Shown here piece after piece: positions 60,722-64,000 of a stretch of 64,000 nt of DNA (positions are counted from its first letter, which is position 1; each line of letters starts with the position of its first letter). A model generated the notes under the pieces. It was not told where the DNA came from. It saw only the letters and a list, made by a program, of their open reading frames with translations, and searched no databases. The stretch is from NCBI RefSeq assembly GCF_021699195.1, contig NZ_SSXE01000024.1, positions 1 to 64,000 of the forward strand. Reading direction: 5' to 3'. The translations under genes were made by a program, and so were the position numbers. Source of the stretch: Nonomuraea sp. MG754425. Its GTDB lineage: Bacteria; Actinomycetota; Actinomycetes; Streptosporangiales; Streptosporangiaceae.

Positions 60722-61372
60722 GTGATGGGAAAACTGACCGCGCGGTCGATCGTGGAGCGGGCCCTGGAGGTCGGCGACGGCGAGGGCATCGAGGCCGTGA
60801 CGATCCGCCGCCTGGCCACCGACCTCGGCGTCACCCCGATGGCCCTCTACTGGCACTTCAAGAACAAGGAACAACTGCTCATCGGCATCGCCGACCACCT
60901 GATCGGCGGCTTCGCGCCCAAGCCCGCCGACGACCGCCCCTGGCAGGTCCAGCTCAGAGACCTGACCGAGGGCCTGGTCAGGACGCTGCGCACGCACCCC
61001 TGCGCCCGGCTCGTGCTGGAGCAGATCGACCCGTCCACGGTGCCGAACTTCCTGGTGGTCTGGGACCGCGCGCTCGGGCTGGCCCGTACGGCGGGCTTCA
61101 GCGTGGAGGAGAGCTGCCTGATCACGAAATACCTGCTGCAGAGCGTCATCGCCATCGCCGACGCCCCGGTGCGGCGGCACACCGAGCCCGACTGGGACAG
61201 CCGGGTCAGGACCAAGCGCGCCGGGCTGCAGTCGCTGCCCCCCGACACCTACCCGTACCTGGTGGAGATGGCCGCACCGCTGGTGGAGGGCATGCCCCCC
61301 GAGCTGTACGACACGTTCGGGGTCGATCTCGTGCTGAGCGGCATCGAGACGCTGGCCGCGCGGCGCGGTTAG
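60722..61372 (+). CDS. TetR-family repressor of the flanking MFS pumps
   Basis: A 216-residue regulator of the TetR(C) class. The HTH (about 8-52) contains ARSIVERALEVGDGEGIEAV and TIRRLATDLGVTPMALYWHF. The ligand domain is helical to the end. GTG 60722 or ATG 60725 starts with no RBS, directly after TATAGT, so the message is probably leaderless. The gene lies between two DHA2 pumps and shares operator motifs with both upstream regions. Confidence 0.9.
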   Translation: MMGKLTARSIVERALEVGDGEGIEAVTIRRLATDLGVTPMALYWHFKNKEQLLIGIADHLIGGFAPKPADDRPWQVQLRDLTEGLVRTLRTHPCARLVLEQIDPSTVPNFLVVWDRALGLARTAGFSVEESCLITKYLLQSVIAIADAPVRRHTEPDWDSRVRTKRAGLQSLPPDTYPYLVEMAAPLVEGMPPELYDTFGVDLVLSGIETLAARRG

Positions 61373-61376
61373 GCCG

Positions 61377-62825
61377 TCAGGACCGGGTCCTCGGCTGCCT
61401 GGCCAGCGCCGCGAACACCGCGCCCAGCAGCGCCACCCCGAACAGCACCGCGTACGCCCGCTGGAACCCGTCCATGAGCTGCCCCACCGCCACCGGCGAC
61501 AGCGTGGACATGGTCCCCGCGTAGATCTGGGTGCGCAGGCCGGGACCCACCGAGGAGGTCAGCACGCTGAGCGACAGGCCGACGCTGATCACGATGCCGA
61601 TGTTCATCACCATCATGCGGAAGCCGTTGACCACGCCCAGGCTGCCGGTCGGCAGCGCCCGCATGACCATCGTGGTGTTGCCGGTCAGGAACGTTCCGCT
61701 GCCGCAGCCCGCCACGAACAGGCCGATCCCGATCACCCAGTACGGCGTCGCCGGATCGGCCGTCAGCATCAGCGTGCCGAGCCCGGCCGCGCTCAGCAGC
61801 GCGCCGCCGATCGACAGCGCGTACGGCGAGACCCACCGCCCCAGCAGGCCCACGATCGGCGAGGCCAGCCCGATCCCCACCGGCACGGGCAGCACGCTCA
61901 GCCCCGCCGCGAACGCGTCCACGCCCCTGGCCGCCTGGAAGTACAGCGCCACCACGAGGATCAGCGCCGAGCGGGCCAGCGCGTTGCAGAACGAGGCCAG
62001 GTTCGCGTAGGTCAGCAGCCGCCCGCCGAACAGCCGCAGGTCCAGCACCGGGTTCGGGGCGCGCCGCGCGGCCAGGACGACGAGCGGCACCAGCGCCACG
62101 AACACCCCCGCCCCGCCCAGCACCACGGGACTGAGCAGCCCGCTCGACCCCGCCGAGGACAGCGCCAGCAGCAGCGCCGACAGCGCCGCGAACACCAGCA
62201 CGTTGCCCAGCGCGTCCACCGGCTGCTTCGGCCCCCTGGGCATCTTGCGTAAGATCACCGCGCCCACGGCCAGCGCCAGCAGCCCGGCGGGCACGTTCAC
62301 CCAGAAGATCCACTGCCAGCCGGCCGTCTCCGCGATCAGCCCGCCCAGGGTGGGCCCGGCGAGCTGGGCCACCGACAGCGTGCCGATGTAGACGCCCATG
62401 CCCTGGCTGAGCCGCTCGGGCGGGAAGGCGTCGGTGATGATCACCGTGCCGTTCGCGAGGATCATGGCCGCGCCGATCGCCTGCAGCACGCGCATCGCGA
62501 TCAGGAACCACACCCCGGGCGACAGCCCCGCCAGCAGCGAGGCCACGGTGAACAGCGCGAAGCCCGCCAGGTACACCTCCCGCCTGCCGAGCAGGTCGGC
62601 CACCCGGCCGAAGAACACCAGGCTCGCCGTGTTGACCAGCAGGAACGACAGCAGGATCCAGCTCGACTCCAGCTCGTCGGCGTGGAAGTGCCGCACCACG
62701 GCGGGCAGCGCCACGTTCAGCGTGCTGCCGGCGATGCCGATGAGAACGAGGCCCAGGCTGGTGACCGCGCACACCCGCCAGGCGTAACGCAGACGGGTGT
62801 CGTCCTTGGGGGTGACCGCGACCAT
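61377..62825 (-). CDS. DHA2-type MFS efflux pump
   Basis: A 482-residue protein with about 14 TM segments. Motif A FGRVADLLGRREVYLAGF and motif C AGPTLGGLIAE are present. The first TM begins CAVTSLGLVLIGIAGSTLNV. Convergent with the TetR gene (4 bp apart). Its start region has a 15-bp palindrome with the 10-mer GTACGTCGTA shared with the TetR operators, and a CATAGT hexamer 7 nt before the ATG, so the start may be leaderless and co-regulated. Drug substrates unknown. Confidence 0.93.
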   Translation of the reverse strand: MVAVTPKDDTRLRYAWRVCAVTSLGLVLIGIAGSTLNVALPAVVRHFHADELESSWILLSFLLVNTASLVFFGRVADLLGRREVYLAGFALFTVASLLAGLSPGVWFLIAMRVLQAIGAAMILANGTVIITDAFPPERLSQGMGVYIGTLSVAQLAGPTLGGLIAETAGWQWIFWVNVPAGLLALAVGAVILRKMPRGPKQPVDALGNVLVFAALSALLLALSSAGSSGLLSPVVLGGAGVFVALVPLVVLAARRAPNPVLDLRLFGGRLLTYANLASFCNALARSALILVVALYFQAARGVDAFAAGLSVLPVPVGIGLASPIVGLLGRWVSPYALSIGGALLSAAGLGTLMLTADPATPYWVIGIGLFVAGCGSGTFLTGNTTMVMRALPTGSLGVVNGFRMMVMNIGIVISVGLSLSVLTSSVGPGLRTQIYAGTMSTLSPVAVGQLMDGFQRAYAVLFGVALLGAVFAALARQPRTRS

Positions 62826-62838
62826 GCCTCTTACTATG

Positions 62839-62853
62839 ACGTACGACGTACGT
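62839..62853. promoter_or_regulatory. 15-bp palindrome upstream of the second MFS pump
   Basis: ACGTACG-A-CGTACGT. On the minus strand it contains GTACGTCGTA, the same 10-mer as the repeats at 60699-60708. Confidence 0.65.
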
Positions 62854-62871
62854 CCGCTTTGTCCCCAGGGG

Positions 62872-63534
62872 TCACCTGGCGCGCCTGCGTAACCCGTCGA
62901 GGTCGTGGATCACCACGCGCCGCCTGCCGGTCTCGATCAGGCCCCGGTCACGCAGCGTGCGCAGCGCCTTGCTGACGGCCTCGCGGGAGGAGCCGGTCCA
63001 GCCGGCCAGCTCGTCCTGCGACAGGGGCAGCGCCACGCGCACGCCGCTGTCGGTCTGCTCGCCGTACCGGTCGGCCAGCTCCAGCAGCCGCGTCGCCACC
63101 CGGCCCGTGGTGTCGAAGGCGCCGTACTCGATGCGCTTGCGGTCGGAGTCGCGCAGCTTGCCGCTGATGAGCCGCATGAGCAGCACGGCGATGCGCCCGT
63201 GGGTCTCCAGGAAGGCGATGAAGTCGCGCACCACGACGCCGGAGATCGGCTCCAGCGCGGTCACGGTGGTCGAGCGGGGGGAGCCGTCGATGGCCGACAG
63301 CTCGCCGATCAGCGCGCCGGGGCCACGGACGGCCAGCACCACCTCGGTGCCGCCGCTCGTGTGCGAGGAGCACTTGACCCGGCCCTGGAGCAGCACGAGC
63401 ACCCAGTCGGAGGTGTCGCCCTCGGTCATGATGGTCGTGCCCCGGTCCCAGCGCCGCAGCCGGCCGGCCGCGCGCAGGTGCTCGACCTCCTCGGCCGTGA
63501 GCAGGGTGAGGAATTCGCCGGGCTCTGCATCCAT
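62872..63534 (-). CDS. Crp/Fnr-family transcriptional regulator
   Basis: A 220-residue protein. The cNMP-binding domain (about 10-120) includes IMTEGDTSDWVLVLLQGRVK, VLAVRGPGALIGELSAIDGS and the phosphate-cassette-like PRSTTVTALE, so cAMP binding is likely. The HTH (about 165-205) reads LSQDELAGWTGSSREAVSKA. The neighbouring gene on its 5' side is a class III cyclase, which supports a cAMP signalling pair. Start ATG 63534. Confidence 0.92.
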   Translation of the reverse strand: MDAEPGEFLTLLTAEEVEHLRAAGRLRRWDRGTTIMTEGDTSDWVLVLLQGRVKCSSHTSGGTEVVLAVRGPGALIGELSAIDGSPRSTTVTALEPISGVVVRDFIAFLETHGRIAVLLMRLISGKLRDSDRKRIEYGAFDTTGRVATRLLELADRYGEQTDSGVRVALPLSQDELAGWTGSSREAVSKALRTLRDRGLIETGRRRVVIHDLDGLRRRAR

Positions 63535-63567
63535 GCGCCCGATTATGTCGATGGGGGCACCGGCCTT

Positions 63568-64000
63568 CTATGTCATTTCGGTCAGAACGTACGCCGTTAC
63601 CGGCTCCTCCTTGCCCTTGAGGCTCAGCGGCCCGAGCGGGCGCACCGCCGCCCCGCCGCCCACCTGCCGGAACGTCGTCTCGCCGATCACCACCGTGCCC
63701 GGCTCGGCGAGGGCCTGGAGCCTGGCCGCCACGTTCACGCAGTCGCCCATCGCGTTGAAGCCGCGCAACTCCGGGCTGCCGATGTTGCCGACCAGGGCGG
63801 GCCCGGTGTTGACGCCCACCCGGAACGTCGGCCACTCCACGTCGCCGGCCCGCGTCCAGGCCATCTCCTCGGCCACCTCGGCGGCGGCCCGCTGCATCTC
63901 CAGCGCGGCCCGGCAGGCCGCCCGCGCGTGCCCCGCCTGCGTGGCCGGCGCGTTGAACAGCGCCAGCAGCGCGTCCCCGACGAACTGCACGATCGTGCCG
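63568..64000 (-). CDS. Class III adenylate/guanylate cyclase, cut by the window edge
   Basis: Only the C-terminal 144 codons are visible; the 5' end is outside the window. VGDALLALFNAPATQAGHAR, FRVGVNTGPALVGNIG and FNAMGDCVNVAARLQ belong to the catalytic domain, with the conserved Asn and Arg of the active site. The end carries a GEEPVTAYVL tail often seen in cyclases with N-terminal forkhead or other modules. Next to a Crp gene (33 bp), it probably supplies cAMP to it. Confidence 0.9.
   Translation of the reverse strand, partial: GTIVQFVGDALLALFNAPATQAGHARAACRAALEMQRAAAEVAEEMAWTRAGDVEWPTFRVGVNTGPALVGNIGSPELRGFNAMGDCVNVAARLQALAEPGTVVIGETTFRQVGGGAAVRPLGPLSLKGKEEPVTAYVLTEMT

Overview
The window is high-GC DNA with the gene repertoire of a filamentous actinomycete. 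A conserved block near 46.5-55.2 kb (bldC, a conserved hypothetical, valine/leucine dehydrogenase, DUF3073, purM, purF, a sterol-carrier-type protein) matches the order known around bldC and purF in Streptomyces. XRE/DUF397 pairs, Tat-exported hydrolases and many TetR/MFS pairs fit the same group. I infer Streptosporangiales (Nonomuraea-like) rather than Streptomyces, but sequence reading alone cannot settle the genus.

Layout. 1-6.95 kb is accessory DNA: excisionase and tyrosine integrase of an AICE-like integrative element, a leftward run of small unknown genes, and an abaA/whiJ-like locus (ATP-binding anti-sigma-type protein, divergent XRE regulator, DUF397 protein). It ends at tRNA-Lys, a plausible but unproven integration target. 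7-12 kb is core DNA: glutaryl-CoA dehydrogenase, PspC, MFS, zincin, metallophosphoesterase, then tRNA-Glu, tRNA-Asp and tRNA-Phe.

12.23-17.28 kb is a 5 kb island bounded by two exact 54-bp copies of the 3' part of tRNA-Phe. It holds decayed integrase and prim-pol genes and intact GntR, HAD and XRE cargo, so it looks like a decayed AICE. 17.3-22.5 kb is a mixed zone with gene fragments, an ISL3 transposase scrap, a GNAT gene and a rearranged partial copy of that GNAT gene near the island's right end.

22.5-36.5 kb carries secreted enzymes and their likely regulators: a subtilisin-type protease beside a LAL (LuxR) ATPase regulator, a GNAT with a 17-codon leader ORF and two mutually exclusive hairpins, a serine hydrolase, and a glycoside hydrolase with FnIII and CBM2 modules. 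36.5-46.2 kb holds housekeeping genes (lpd, pyrD), a NarL-type response regulator, an amidase/hexosaminidase pair, and LacI and TetR regulators. A tandem array of 25-bp palindromic units lies between the TetR gene and bldC.

52-64 kb has an SDR/MarR pair with a clear operator, a DUF4190 protein, phoX behind a PHO-box-like array, an ABC exporter, two DHA2 MFS pumps flanking one TetR gene with shared operator motifs and apparently leaderless starts, and a Crp-type regulator beside a class III cyclase cut by the window edge.

The signals I would follow first are the leader/alternative-hairpin region (30.80-30.91 kb), the 25-bp palindrome array (46.24-46.36 kb), the tandem DUF397-like gene with a nonsense-truncated second unit (3.42-3.80 kb), and the tRNA-Phe island with its shuffled GNAT copy.
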